DNA of 33,418 nucleotides. Source: an uncultured Clostridia bacterium. Its GTDB lineage: Bacteria > Bacillota > Clostridia > Oscillospirales > Acutalibacteraceae. The stretch is from the NCBI GenBank assembly GCA_947165115.1, contig CAMUZD010000002.1, forward strand, positions 1 through 33,418, given 5' to 3'. Made by a program: the position numbers and the translations under genes. Below are positions 23,213-30,312 of this stretch, in pieces. Under the pieces are notes generated by a model. It was not told the DNA's origin, ran no database searches, and worked only from the letters and a program-made list of their open reading frames with translations. Positions within the stretch are counted from its first letter, which is position 1. Every line of letters begins with the position of its first letter.

Positions 23213-24763
23213 TTAATTATCCAAAACCGCTCTGTACAGAGCCTCTGCCAATACAGGCGGCACCGCGTTGCCGATCTGTTTTTTGGCGGCAGTATCGCCG
23301 CCGGAAAAAACGTATCCTTCAGGAAAACTCGTCGCCCTTGCCAGTTCCCCGGCAGTGAGCATCCTGTGTGTAATATCAAGTTTATACTGCTTTCCGTCCG
23401 GCGTTGTCAGTATCCGACCCTGAATCAAGCCGAACCTGTCTTTTGTCGTTATCGTCGCCAGAGGTTTGTCGGCTTCGTGCGCACTTGTCTCGCTTCCGTA
23501 ATATTTATCGATCAGAGGTGTTACAAACCCGATAGCTCCGCTTGTAGATATCGTTGAAAGAGGATTTGAAGAGGGTTTTACCGTTCCTTTGCTCTGCTGC
23601 GGAATAAATAACGGTTCTACAACCCCGTATCTGTTCGAAGTGTCAATCACCGGCAGAGGTGCATCAATGCTGTGATTGCGCTTGTCGCCGCCGTTATACC
23701 GGCTGATAAACGGTACTATAACGGAGTGCGTTCCGTGCGAACAGGTGATCGTGTTCAGCGGAGAATCCACCGTTCCGGAAACACCGTCGTTCTTAGTGTG
23801 CGCCTGATCCAGCCACACAGGTCTTATCAGTGCGAAGTGATCGCCCTTCGTTGTAATGGTCGGCAGCGGTCTGGAAAGCGGAATCGCCGTATTCGCCAAC
23901 TGACTGTCGTGGGTTCCCCGGAGAAGTATCAGGAAGGGTTCCGCCATGTCTCCCCAGAATTTCTCGATTCCGGCGGCGATCCGCCTCAGCGTGTTTGCGC
24001 TCAGAGGTCTTTCCCTGTCGAAAATACTTCTGCCGGGGATGTTCCAGTCTATGATCTCAGCCGCAGTTCTCCACGGTTTGTATTTGTCGGAAAACAAGCC
24101 TGGATCCTGAAGGTGTGTCGGCTCAGGCCATATAACCTTCTCTCCCAATGAAGTCCTTACAGCCTGAATAATAAGCCTTTCACGCGATGTCGCCGCGCCG
24201 AAGTCGGCTGAATTCAGAATCTGCATCTCTACCTTGTACCCGCTCGCCTTAATTTCCCTGAACCACAGATTGAAAAACAATCCTTTTTTTCGCGGATCGG
24301 GCGTTCCGGCCTTGTATTGTCTGCCTTTCCAGGTCATATCACTATCAAGCAGCGGACCCCAGTCACGCAGCTCCTTGACATTCTCGATGAACATTCTGCG
24401 GCACTTGGTCAGTCGGAGATAGGGAAGAAGGTATTCAGGCTGACTCCGAAGCTGATTGCTCTTCGGCTTGCCTCCGGCTGCGATGCTGTGATGCGTACAG
24501 GAAGGCGACGCCCATACAACGTCAATGCGCTCCGGATCATCCGTGAAAATCTCATCCGGAAGAACGGATTCGATCGGCGAACAAGCCCTGTTGAAATTCG
24601 GAACGATCTCCGGATGATTCGCCTGAATAGTCCTGATTGCCGTATCCCAGTGATTGAATCCGCGCCCTTCGTATTGTATTCCTGCATTCCTGAGAGCGTT
24701 GATCGCGCCGGTTATGCTTCCTCCGCCGCCGCAGAACAGATCGACGAACCTAAACGGCTTCAT
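23213..24763 (-). CDS. C5 cytosine DNA methyltransferase with five internal repeats
   Basis: C5-methyltransferases methylate cytosine using S-adenosylmethionine. Motif I is FVDLFCGGGGS (residues 6-16), the catalytic cysteine is C89 in WASPSCTHHS, motif VI is IENVKEL (126-132), motif VIII includes TSRERLI (192-198) and motif X QIGNAVPP (496-503). Between VIII and X the target recognition area holds five repeats of 32-36 residues, each with PL-x-TI/VI and a following aromatic/LV-P stretch (P at 299, 335, 369, 401, 434). Length 516. The ATG overlaps the upstream stop (ATGA). No restriction enzyme is near, so it probably protects phage DNA. Confidence 0.92.
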   Translation of the reverse strand: MKPFRFVDLFCGGGGSITGAINALRNAGIQYEGRGFNHWDTAIRTIQANHPEIVPNFNRACSPIESVLPDEIFTDDPERIDVVWASPSCTHHSIAAGGKPKSNQLRSQPEYLLPYLRLTKCRRMFIENVKELRDWGPLLDSDMTWKGRQYKAGTPDPRKKGLFFNLWFREIKASGYKVEMQILNSADFGAATSRERLIIQAVRTSLGEKVIWPEPTHLQDPGLFSDKYKPWRTAAEIIDWNIPGRSIFDRERPLSANTLRRIAAGIEKFWGDMAEPFLILLRGTHDSQLANTAIPLSRPLPTITTKGDHFALIRPVWLDQAHTKNDGVSGTVDSPLNTITCSHGTHSVIVPFISRYNGGDKRNHSIDAPLPVIDTSNRYGVVEPLFIPQQSKGTVKPSSNPLSTISTSGAIGFVTPLIDKYYGSETSAHEADKPLATITTKDRFGLIQGRILTTPDGKQYKLDITHRMLTAGELARATSFPEGYVFSGGDTAAKKQIGNAVPPVLAEALYRAVLDN

Positions 24764-25140
24764 TCCTTCCCTCCTTCAAATATAGTTCCGTTCATTCCGC
24801 CGGATTCCATCCGGGCGGTTTCCTCCGTTTCCTCTTTTTTCGGCGCAAACACCACCTTCTGCATATAGCCCATTTTGCTCACCCTGTATTTCCCCGGCGT
24901 ATGCGCAACAACCATTCTGAAAGCCTCGAAGAACCTCTGTTCAATATCCATGCTCTCAAAAAACAGCTGAGCACCGTTGCCCGTCTGATTTCCCTTTTCA
25001 TCGCACGGCGCGATCATAAAAACGTCTCCGAAGCCGCCGAACGCGAAAGTGATGCCCTTATTGATCCAGTATTCCGCGTTCTTTTTCGCACTCTCAGCCA
25101 GCTCTTCAGGAGAGTTGAAAACCCTAATTCTCTTTGTCAT
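24760..25140 (-). CDS. hypothetical early protein (126 aa)
   Basis: No family recognised. It has NSPEELAESAKKNAEYWINK, a glycine-rich strand and FFEAFRMVVAHTPGKYRVSK. I start at the ATG at 25140 with GAGG 6 bases upstream; TTG at 25152 and ATG at 25143 are alternatives. The C terminus (from about residue 105) is coded by hairpin element copy 10. It overlaps the zinc ribbon gene by 17 bases and is coupled to the C5 methyltransferase by ATGA. Confidence 0.65.
   Translation of the reverse strand: MTKRIRVFNSPEELAESAKKNAEYWINKGITFAFGGFGDVFMIAPCDEKGNQTGNGAQLFFESMDIEQRFFEAFRMVVAHTPGKYRVSKMGYMQKVVFAPKKEETEETARMESGGMNGTIFEGGKE
24783..24827 (-). repeat. hairpin element, copy 10 (diverged, before the C5 methyltransferase start)
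   Basis: Stem CCGGAT / ATCCGG, loop GGA; followed by GGAATGAACGGAAC, as in copy 9. The methyltransferase ribosome binding site GAAGGAGGG follows at once. The 5' flank GATGCAA is lost. Confidence 0.65.
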
Positions 25141-25333
25141 CATTAGCCTCAAACAAATTCATCTGAATCCTCTCTTCCGCTTTTTCCGGCGGACTGACCT
25201 TCCGATCGACTTTTTCCACCGTCTGCCAGTAGTTCTTACACCTGTCACACCTGCGGATCCTTATTATCTCCAAGGTCAGCCGGTAGGTATCAACAACTGT
25301 CGATTTAGTGTGATCGCAATAAGGGCACCTCAT
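25124..25333 (-). CDS. Ogr/NrdR-like zinc ribbon protein (69 aa), possible late activator
   Basis: Two Cys pairs, C3-x2-C6 and C29-x2-C32, surround strands ending in KNYWQTVEKVDRKV, like the zinc ribbon of P2 Ogr (C-x2-C-x22-C-x4-C) and the N terminus of NrdR. Ogr is the transcription activator of P2 late genes and is about 70 residues, as here. The tail genes are of P2 type, so a late-gene activator of this kind would fit. DNA binding is inferred. Its ATG overlaps the terminase stop by one base. Confidence 0.65.
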   Translation of the reverse strand: MRCPYCDHTKSTVVDTYRLTLEIIRIRRCDRCKNYWQTVEKVDRKVSPPEKAEERIQMNLFEANDDKEN

Positions 25334-26925
25334 CAGAACACCTCAAAATTATCACTCGTTACAATCCTTGATCTCGTGTCATAAGCCATGCAGCTCAGAG
25401 CCAGAGCCCAGAACATATCCGCATGTTTTATCTGTTCGTTCCGCTTTGAGTCGTATTTGAAACCCGCCTCCGTCGCGATCTTCTTGATAGCGTGAAGGTG
25501 CATTATCAGGTCTCTGTTGTTCGGGATCCGAATCATCTTCTTTTGGAAAATCCGCTGCAAATTGAGCGCCATTTCCTCTTTTTTCTGCATCGTGAACCAG
25601 ACCGGAACGATCTTTTCATGCAGTTTTTTATGAAGATTTTCCGAGAGCATGTCGCCCGATCCCGTTCTGTCGATCCAGTGCTTTTGAATCCGCCAGAGCC
25701 CGTGCAGAGCAAGCAGCCGCCGTTCCTGCTCATCCCAGTCCAGCTTGTCAAGAACCACGATTTTTCTCAGCCAGATGTTGCCGTCCAGTGCTTTTTCAGT
25801 CAGAGCCGTCGCCGTAAGGTCATGGTGTCTGCCGATGTCCGTTCCGGCATTTACCCAGCCGTCAACAAGCCTTTCAGACGTCTCGTCAACCGCATCCTGC
25901 ACATCGACCACGCTGAGCAGAGCGTTCTCATCCGTGAAGAACCGGCAGAGATAGAGCAGGGCGAACGTCTCGGCGTCGAACATCGCCTTTATCTTGTCAA
26001 TATCGACATCAAGTCCCTGCTCTTTTGCCCGGTAAATATCTATCGAATACTTGTGAAACGGCGTTTCGTCCTCTTTTGCGTTCCACACCTGGCCGAAATA
26101 AGTGTCCGCCGTATAAGGAGTTGACCATCCGCAAAGTCTTTTGTCTCCGACCGTGAGCGACGGAGCCAGCACGTCGTAAAGCAGCTTTCCTTTCCGGATC
26201 CACGACCATTCATCAATGTAAATATCGCCCGTGTAACCCTGAATCGTGTACGGATTCGGCGGCAGAAACCAGAGCCTGAAGCCACCCGGCAGAATCATGC
26301 ACTTGTCACCGTCCGGCAGCCAGTTGATCCCCAGCTTTTGCGCCCATCCCGCAGCATATCTTTTGACAATTAACGCCTGATCCTGCGAAGCCGAAGTCAG
26401 AATCTGATCCCTCTGCTTTTCGAGTGCATTGACGATCATTTCACCCGCAGCCGTATATGAAAAACCCGTCTGCCTCGATTTCAGACAGATCTTCGCAAAG
26501 TGCTTGTCCTGCCAGAACTCCCGCTGATATTGATAACAGCTGTCGTAGAATTTCTTCCGCAAGTCTCCTATAACTTCAACCTTGACCTGCTTTTTTTCAA
26601 AATTCTGTTTTTGTTTTTCAACTTTTATCTGGTCAAGTTCTTTCTTCTGGCTTCGCTCGATCCTTTCAACAGCTTTCGACAGCTTTTCGACCGTCCGCGC
26701 CTGTTTCTCGGTCAGCTCGCCGGATGCTACGATCTTTTTTATCTGCTTTTTCAGCTGCTCAGCCGTCCGGTCCGTGACCAGATCCGGCGAATCCCACTTG
26801 AATTTTTTGATCCAGTTCTGAATAGTGCCGTGTGAAACCTTCATCTTTCTTTCGATTTCAGCCACACTCATCCCGCCGGCATACAACCGGCGCGCTTTTT
26901 CAATTATTTCCTTTGAATAAGCCAT
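25333..26925 (-). CDS. terminase large subunit with N-terminal HTH
   Basis: Terminase cuts and pumps DNA into the head. Residues 5-45 form a helix-turn-helix (MSVAEIERKMKVSHGTIQNW) as in P2 gpP, followed by a charged coiled coil. The ATPase has KSRQTGFS (149-156) in place of a standard P loop and IYIDEW (235-240) as Walker B; the nuclease includes GTDIGRHHD (D363) and a late HADMFWALAL. Length 530, Mu gp28-like. No separate small subunit is seen, so the HTH may take over DNA recognition. Its ATG overlaps the GemA stop, and array C lies just upstream. Confidence 0.9.
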   Translation of the reverse strand: MAYSKEIIEKARRLYAGGMSVAEIERKMKVSHGTIQNWIKKFKWDSPDLVTDRTAEQLKKQIKKIVASGELTEKQARTVEKLSKAVERIERSQKKELDQIKVEKQKQNFEKKQVKVEVIGDLRKKFYDSCYQYQREFWQDKHFAKICLKSRQTGFSYTAAGEMIVNALEKQRDQILTSASQDQALIVKRYAAGWAQKLGINWLPDGDKCMILPGGFRLWFLPPNPYTIQGYTGDIYIDEWSWIRKGKLLYDVLAPSLTVGDKRLCGWSTPYTADTYFGQVWNAKEDETPFHKYSIDIYRAKEQGLDVDIDKIKAMFDAETFALLYLCRFFTDENALLSVVDVQDAVDETSERLVDGWVNAGTDIGRHHDLTATALTEKALDGNIWLRKIVVLDKLDWDEQERRLLALHGLWRIQKHWIDRTGSGDMLSENLHKKLHEKIVPVWFTMQKKEEMALNLQRIFQKKMIRIPNNRDLIMHLHAIKKIATEAGFKYDSKRNEQIKHADMFWALALSCMAYDTRSRIVTSDNFEVF

Positions 26926-27446
26926 TATTCGCCGCCGTTAAACTCCTTAAATTCCTTAGATTCCCTAAATTCCTTATCGTGTGCGGCGGCTGGATTTTTG
27001 TTTCCCCTCAAACCCTTTTTTATCATCGCCGTCCTTATTCTCTCCAATCCGGCAATGATCCCTCTCGCCTGATACGGATAGATATCCTCGACCTTTCCGC
27101 TCCAAAACGGCACCATTTTGTGTGATACAACCCAGTTGCTGAACTTAGCCGCCGTCCACTTGATATCGTGCAGAATCGCCTTGATCTTGATCCATTGCGG
27201 CAGCGTCATCGTCAGCCTTTCCGCCTCGACAAACCAAAATCCGCTATCTCCGTTTATTGCCGTCGGATTGTATCCGGCGATTGGTTTTTTGCAGACGTAA
27301 GCCCTGAAATCAGCCACCTCGTCATCCGTCATAAAACGGAACTTTTCCTTGTTGTATTTCGCTGAAATAAGCCGGTGCAGGTCGTCTTCATCCAAACCTG
27401 CATTGTGCGCGACTGCAAAGATCGCTCTCATGTTTTTCTGTCTCAC
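26925..27446 (-). CDS. gemA: GemA/gp16 family regulatory protein
   Basis: Mu GemA (gp16) alters host gene expression and DNA supercoiling. The pattern MRAIFAVAHNAGLDEDDLHR, then FMTDDEVADFRAYV and LPQWIKIKAIL belongs to that family (DUF1018). Start is GTG at 27446 with GGAGG 5 bases upstream, in the right flank of hairpin element copy 6. The last 17 residues (DKEFRESKEFKEFNGGE) are coded by 9-base array C. 173 residues. Confidence 0.85.
   Translation of the reverse strand: MRQKNMRAIFAVAHNAGLDEDDLHRLISAKYNKEKFRFMTDDEVADFRAYVCKKPIAGYNPTAINGDSGFWFVEAERLTMTLPQWIKIKAILHDIKWTAAKFSNWVVSHKMVPFWSGKVEDIYPYQARGIIAGLERIRTAMIKKGLRGNKNPAAAHDKEFRESKEFKEFNGGE
26931..26990 (-). repeat. 9-base repeat array C, before the terminase start
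   Basis: On the minus strand GCCGCCGC is followed by units of the type AAGGAATTT and AGGGAATCT, about five in all, then AACGGCGGCGAATAATG with the terminase ATG. The outer arms GCCGCCG and CGGCGGC can pair. Confidence 0.8.
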
Positions 27447-27491
27447 CTTCGCCTCCGTCCATTGCGCCGGATTTTATCCGGCATTTGCATC
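27446..27491 (-). repeat. hairpin element, copy 6 (before gemA)
   Basis: Stem GCCGGAT / ATCCGGC, loop AAA; preceded by GATGCAAAT and followed by GCGCAATGGACGGAGGC. Its GGAGG is the gemA ribosome binding site. Confidence 0.9.
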
Positions 27492-27548
27492 ACGTCTCAA
27501 AGAACCTTCAAGGAAGCCCGCCGCCCCACCGACGGGCAACCTTCAACA

Positions 27549-27594
27549 CTCTTTGTTTCGTTCATTGCGCCGCATTGAATGCGGCACTTGCATC
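27549..27594 (-). repeat. hairpin element, copy 7 (at the DUF3164 gene stop)
   Basis: Stem GCCGCAT / ATGCGGC, loop TCA; preceded by GATGCAAGT and followed by GCGCAATGAACGAAAC and AAAGAG. The TGA of the upstream gene is formed by a T plus the first bases of the element. Between copies 6 and 7 (27492-27548) lies a further small palindrome, GCCCG / CGGGC at 27515-27536; I see no gene there. Confidence 0.9.
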
Positions 27595-28207
27595 AAAGGC
27601 TCTGAAAATCGATACTCAGATTGTCCCAGCCGTTCTTCTCGTTCTTGATCTGGAACAAAATATAAGTCTTCGTTCCCGCTGTTTCGATCGATTCTCTGAG
27701 CAGTTCCTGCGCCTTTTTGAACTCCGGATCCTTGATCGAATAACGCAAAAGTTTGAACAAAAACGACTTGTTGATCTGACCGGCCTTGTCAACTTCAAAC
27801 GCCTTCTGCACGATTTCAGACAGATCCGCATCACCGCCCTGCGTTTTCTTTACGACCCATTCGTCGAACTTCGTCTTCGCGAACTGAAGTTTTTCATTGA
27901 AAATCTGAATCTCCGATTTCCTGATCATGATTCTGCGTGTCGCATCGTAATTCTGAAGCGTGATGTTTCCCTTCCAGCCTTCGACTTTTGCTTTTTTTGC
28001 CAGCTTTTCGATGTAGGCATCAAGTGCCTCGGTGATGTGCTTTTTGAAGTCCGCAATCTTGCCTCTCGCATGAAAAACACCGGCGAAAATATCGTCGATG
28101 ATTTCTTCTTTCTGCTTGTCGGCTTTGCTGATTGCCTCTTCCGGCCTCATTGCGCCTTCCGCATCCAGCCAGTAAGTAATTCCGTCAATCTCTCTCTTTT
28201 TCGGCAT
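27593..28207 (-). CDS. DUF3164 family protein of Mu-like phages
   Basis: Members are found in the early region of Mu-like phages; their function is not known. This 204-residue protein shows the pattern: YWLDAEGAMRPEEAI, KGNITLQNYDATRRIMIRK, then EIVQKAFEVDKAGQINKSFL and TAGTKTYILFQI. AGGAGG precedes the ATG. Confidence 0.85.
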   Translation of the reverse strand: MPKKREIDGITYWLDAEGAMRPEEAISKADKQKEEIIDDIFAGVFHARGKIADFKKHITEALDAYIEKLAKKAKVEGWKGNITLQNYDATRRIMIRKSEIQIFNEKLQFAKTKFDEWVVKKTQGGDADLSEIVQKAFEVDKAGQINKSFLFKLLRYSIKDPEFKKAQELLRESIETAGTKTYILFQIKNEKNGWDNLSIDFQSL

Positions 28208-28216
28208 CTTTTCCTC

Positions 28217-28957
28217 CTATCTCTCAATAATTACGACACTTTTCTTTTCAGCCAGAACCCTGGTTTTGACATCTTTGAGCAGGTTCTCCTTTTTCAGCTC
28301 GATCTGCTCGGTCAGATCTACCGATTCAAGCTCTATTGAAACACCGTTGTCCGTCACTTCCGTGAAAACATCGACCTTGACATCCGTCTTCGGATAGCCC
28401 TCGAAAATCGGGATCGTGAGAATGAAGCTCTCCTGGATCGTCTGCTGACATTCGGCGACCAGACCTGCGTTGACGTTGCCTCTGCGGTCATTCTCATTTT
28501 TGAGCTGGATTTTGCGTGTAGCATTGAACTTTTCGATCGATTTGAGCAGGGTCGAATTGTCCTGATCCTTAAAGTAAAGCCTGTTCTGCCTGACCAGTTT
28601 AGCAAAGCTTTCAAGTGAAAAAGGATTCTCAGTGTTGATTCTGAATCTGCTCAGAGCCGATCCCTGAATCAGGCTTCCCTTGACCGTGATTCCGCTGTCA
28701 TACTGTTCGCGTGTCACAAGTGTCGCCGTCCCTGCCGAATAGTTGATCTCAAGGTGCGCCTCCTGCTCCTCAAAGACTCTCTTTTTTGCGAAATCGACAA
28801 CAGATTCAAGCGTTCCCAAATACTGGGCACCTTTCTTTGTTTCGATTTTCGGAAGTTCGCCCGTGCGGAGAAAAATTGCCTTTCCGCCGTTCAGAACGCT
28901 CTCTTTCGTCATCTCTTCCAGAGTCACCTGGACCATCTTTTTCTGTTCTTCACACAT
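28217..28957 (-). CDS. hypothetical early protein (246 aa)
   Basis: No firm family. The arrangement (LGTLESVVDFAKKRVFEEQE, then strands with AHLEINYSAGTATL and NPFSLESFAKLVRQNRLYF) is loosely like DUF2303/YfdQ proteins of phages. Ends in a charged segment. GGGGGA precedes the ATG. In the early operon between the DUF3164 gene and 28967. Confidence 0.6.
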   Translation of the reverse strand: MCEEQKKMVQVTLEEMTKESVLNGGKAIFLRTGELPKIETKKGAQYLGTLESVVDFAKKRVFEEQEAHLEINYSAGTATLVTREQYDSGITVKGSLIQGSALSRFRINTENPFSLESFAKLVRQNRLYFKDQDNSTLLKSIEKFNATRKIQLKNENDRRGNVNAGLVAECQQTIQESFILTIPIFEGYPKTDVKVDVFTEVTDNGVSIELESVDLTEQIELKKENLLKDVKTRVLAEKKSVVIIER

Positions 28958-28966
28958 CTTGTCCCC

Positions 28967-29368
28967 CTAATTTGCCAGGCTGATTACGTTGTCCTGCATC
29001 TCGTCAGGTCTGAGCTTTCTGGACTGTACGATCTCACGGTCAGCCGTGATGTACTCCATCTTTCCTTCGTCGAAATTCGGAACAAGATAGACATCCTTGA
29101 TCTCTTCGCGGTAACCTTTCTTGACGGCTGCCATGTCTTTCGCGATCTCGGTTTTGATTTTCTTGATTTCCGCGTTTTTCTCAGAGAGCATTTCCTTCTT
29201 TTCCTGCTCTACAAAGTCGAGTCTTACGCAGTTTTCAAAGTGCTGAGCCTTCTTTTTCGCGATTTCGTCTTCATCGAAAAAAACTTTGACCGGCATGCTT
29301 TCCTTTACAGACGCATATAGAGCCGGATCGAAATCGACAAACCTTCTTTCATTGTTCTGCTTTTTCAT
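28967..29368 (-). CDS. hypothetical coiled-coil early protein (133 aa)
   Basis: Charged, helical protein with a long coiled coil (VEQEKKEMLSEKNAEIKKIK). In Mu this region encodes small early proteins such as Kil and Gam, but I do not see the Gam pattern. GGAGG precedes the ATG by 6 bases. Confidence 0.6.
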   Translation of the reverse strand: MKKQNNERRFVDFDPALYASVKESMPVKVFFDEDEIAKKKAQHFENCVRLDFVEQEKKEMLSEKNAEIKKIKTEIAKDMAAVKKGYREEIKDVYLVPNFDEGKMEYITADREIVQSRKLRPDEMQDNVISLAN

Positions 29369-29387
29369 GACATTCCTCCATAAAACG

Positions 29388-30254
29388 TTAAATAAAAATA
29401 AACCTGAGCGCTGCGTCGATATTGCCTTCCATTGCCGCCGCGCGCCTTGCCAGCTTCTTTAAAATCCTTAAATTTCCGTGCATTTTTGCCTTCTCGAAAA
29501 TAGCATCCAAGTTCTTTGAGTAGGGCATATTCAGCACATTTTCCCAGAAAACACGCATTTCCTGAGCATCCACCGCCTCGCCTTTCAGCAGACAGTCGAT
29601 TCTGTTTGTCAGATACGATTTCGCCGCAAATCTGAGCTCGCTTTCGAGGACATCCAGTCCGATCAGCGCGACACCGACTCCGCACGCCTCCTGGATTTCG
29701 CGGAAAAACGCCACCCTTTTAAGGAAAGCCGTCTTCCTCGTGTCCATGAAAATGTGTTCGATTTCGTCAATAATAAGCATCTTGCAGCCGCTTGTCTTGA
29801 CCGCCGAAAGGATTGTTTTCATCATGTCGCTTGATGTGCCGTGCTCGTTCCGGTCAAACAAAGCCGCGATTTCCGAAAGCGTGTTCTTCCAGCCGAAGCC
29901 TTCTTTTACCTTGAAATAAATCACGCCCGCATGTTCCGCCGCGAACTTTTCAGCCGTGAAAGTTTTCCCCACGCCCGAAGGTCCGCAGATAGCGAGCAGC
30001 TCCGAATCCTCGTAAGAAAACTCCAGACCCCTGAGAAAAACCCTCTGTTTAAGTGTCAGAAAAACCTCGCGTTTCTCCCTTTCAGCCTCTTCATACCTTG
30101 ACTCAATAAAACTCTTTACCTTGTCCGCAATCGCCGGTTTCCCGGTGTAAGTCCCGTTTGCGATAGCATAAACCGAACTTTTCCCGATCCCCAGTTCCGT
30201 TGCGACGCTTGCCGCGTTGAGCCCCGCAGCCTCCATCTTCTCCTTGATTTCCAT
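29388..30254 (-). CDS. B: MuB-type transposition ATPase
   Basis: MuB binds target DNA in an ATP-dependent way and hands it to the transposase. The 288-residue product has an N-terminal HTH (VATELGIGKSSVYAIANGTY), Walker A GPSGVGKT (91-98), Walker B MLIIDEIEH (D163, E164) and a helical C terminus similar to the MuB target-binding end. Start at 30254 is set by AGGAGG; the longer frame from 30308 covers the intergenic hairpin. It follows the transposase gene. Confidence 0.92.
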   Translation of the reverse strand: MEIKEKMEAAGLNAASVATELGIGKSSVYAIANGTYTGKPAIADKVKSFIESRYEEAEREKREVFLTLKQRVFLRGLEFSYEDSELLAICGPSGVGKTFTAEKFAAEHAGVIYFKVKEGFGWKNTLSEIAALFDRNEHGTSSDMMKTILSAVKTSGCKMLIIDEIEHIFMDTRKTAFLKRVAFFREIQEACGVGVALIGLDVLESELRFAAKSYLTNRIDCLLKGEAVDAQEMRVFWENVLNMPYSKNLDAIFEKAKMHGNLRILKKLARRAAAMEGNIDAALRFIFI

Positions 30255-30284
30255 TTTTCCTCCTACCTTTAAAATTCTTCTTTT

Positions 30285-30306
30285 GCCGCAGTCTGTCAGA
30301 CGCGGC
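30285..30306. promoter_or_regulatory. hairpin between transposase and MuB genes
   Basis: GCCGC and GCGGC enclose GTCTG / CAGAC with one bulged base, giving about nine pairs in the short A-B gap, 25 bases before the MuB ribosome binding site. No U tract follows. It could tune MuB translation or act as a weak terminator. Confidence 0.5.
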
Positions 30307-30312
30307 ATCCTC

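Noticed and set aside
27485..28339. Plus-strand frame of 284 codons
   Set aside because: Antisense to the DUF3164 gene; starts in a hairpin element and has no ribosome site.
30285..30306. Rho-independent terminator after the transposase gene
   Set aside because: No run of T follows the stem on the minus strand and MuB must be expressed from the same transcript.
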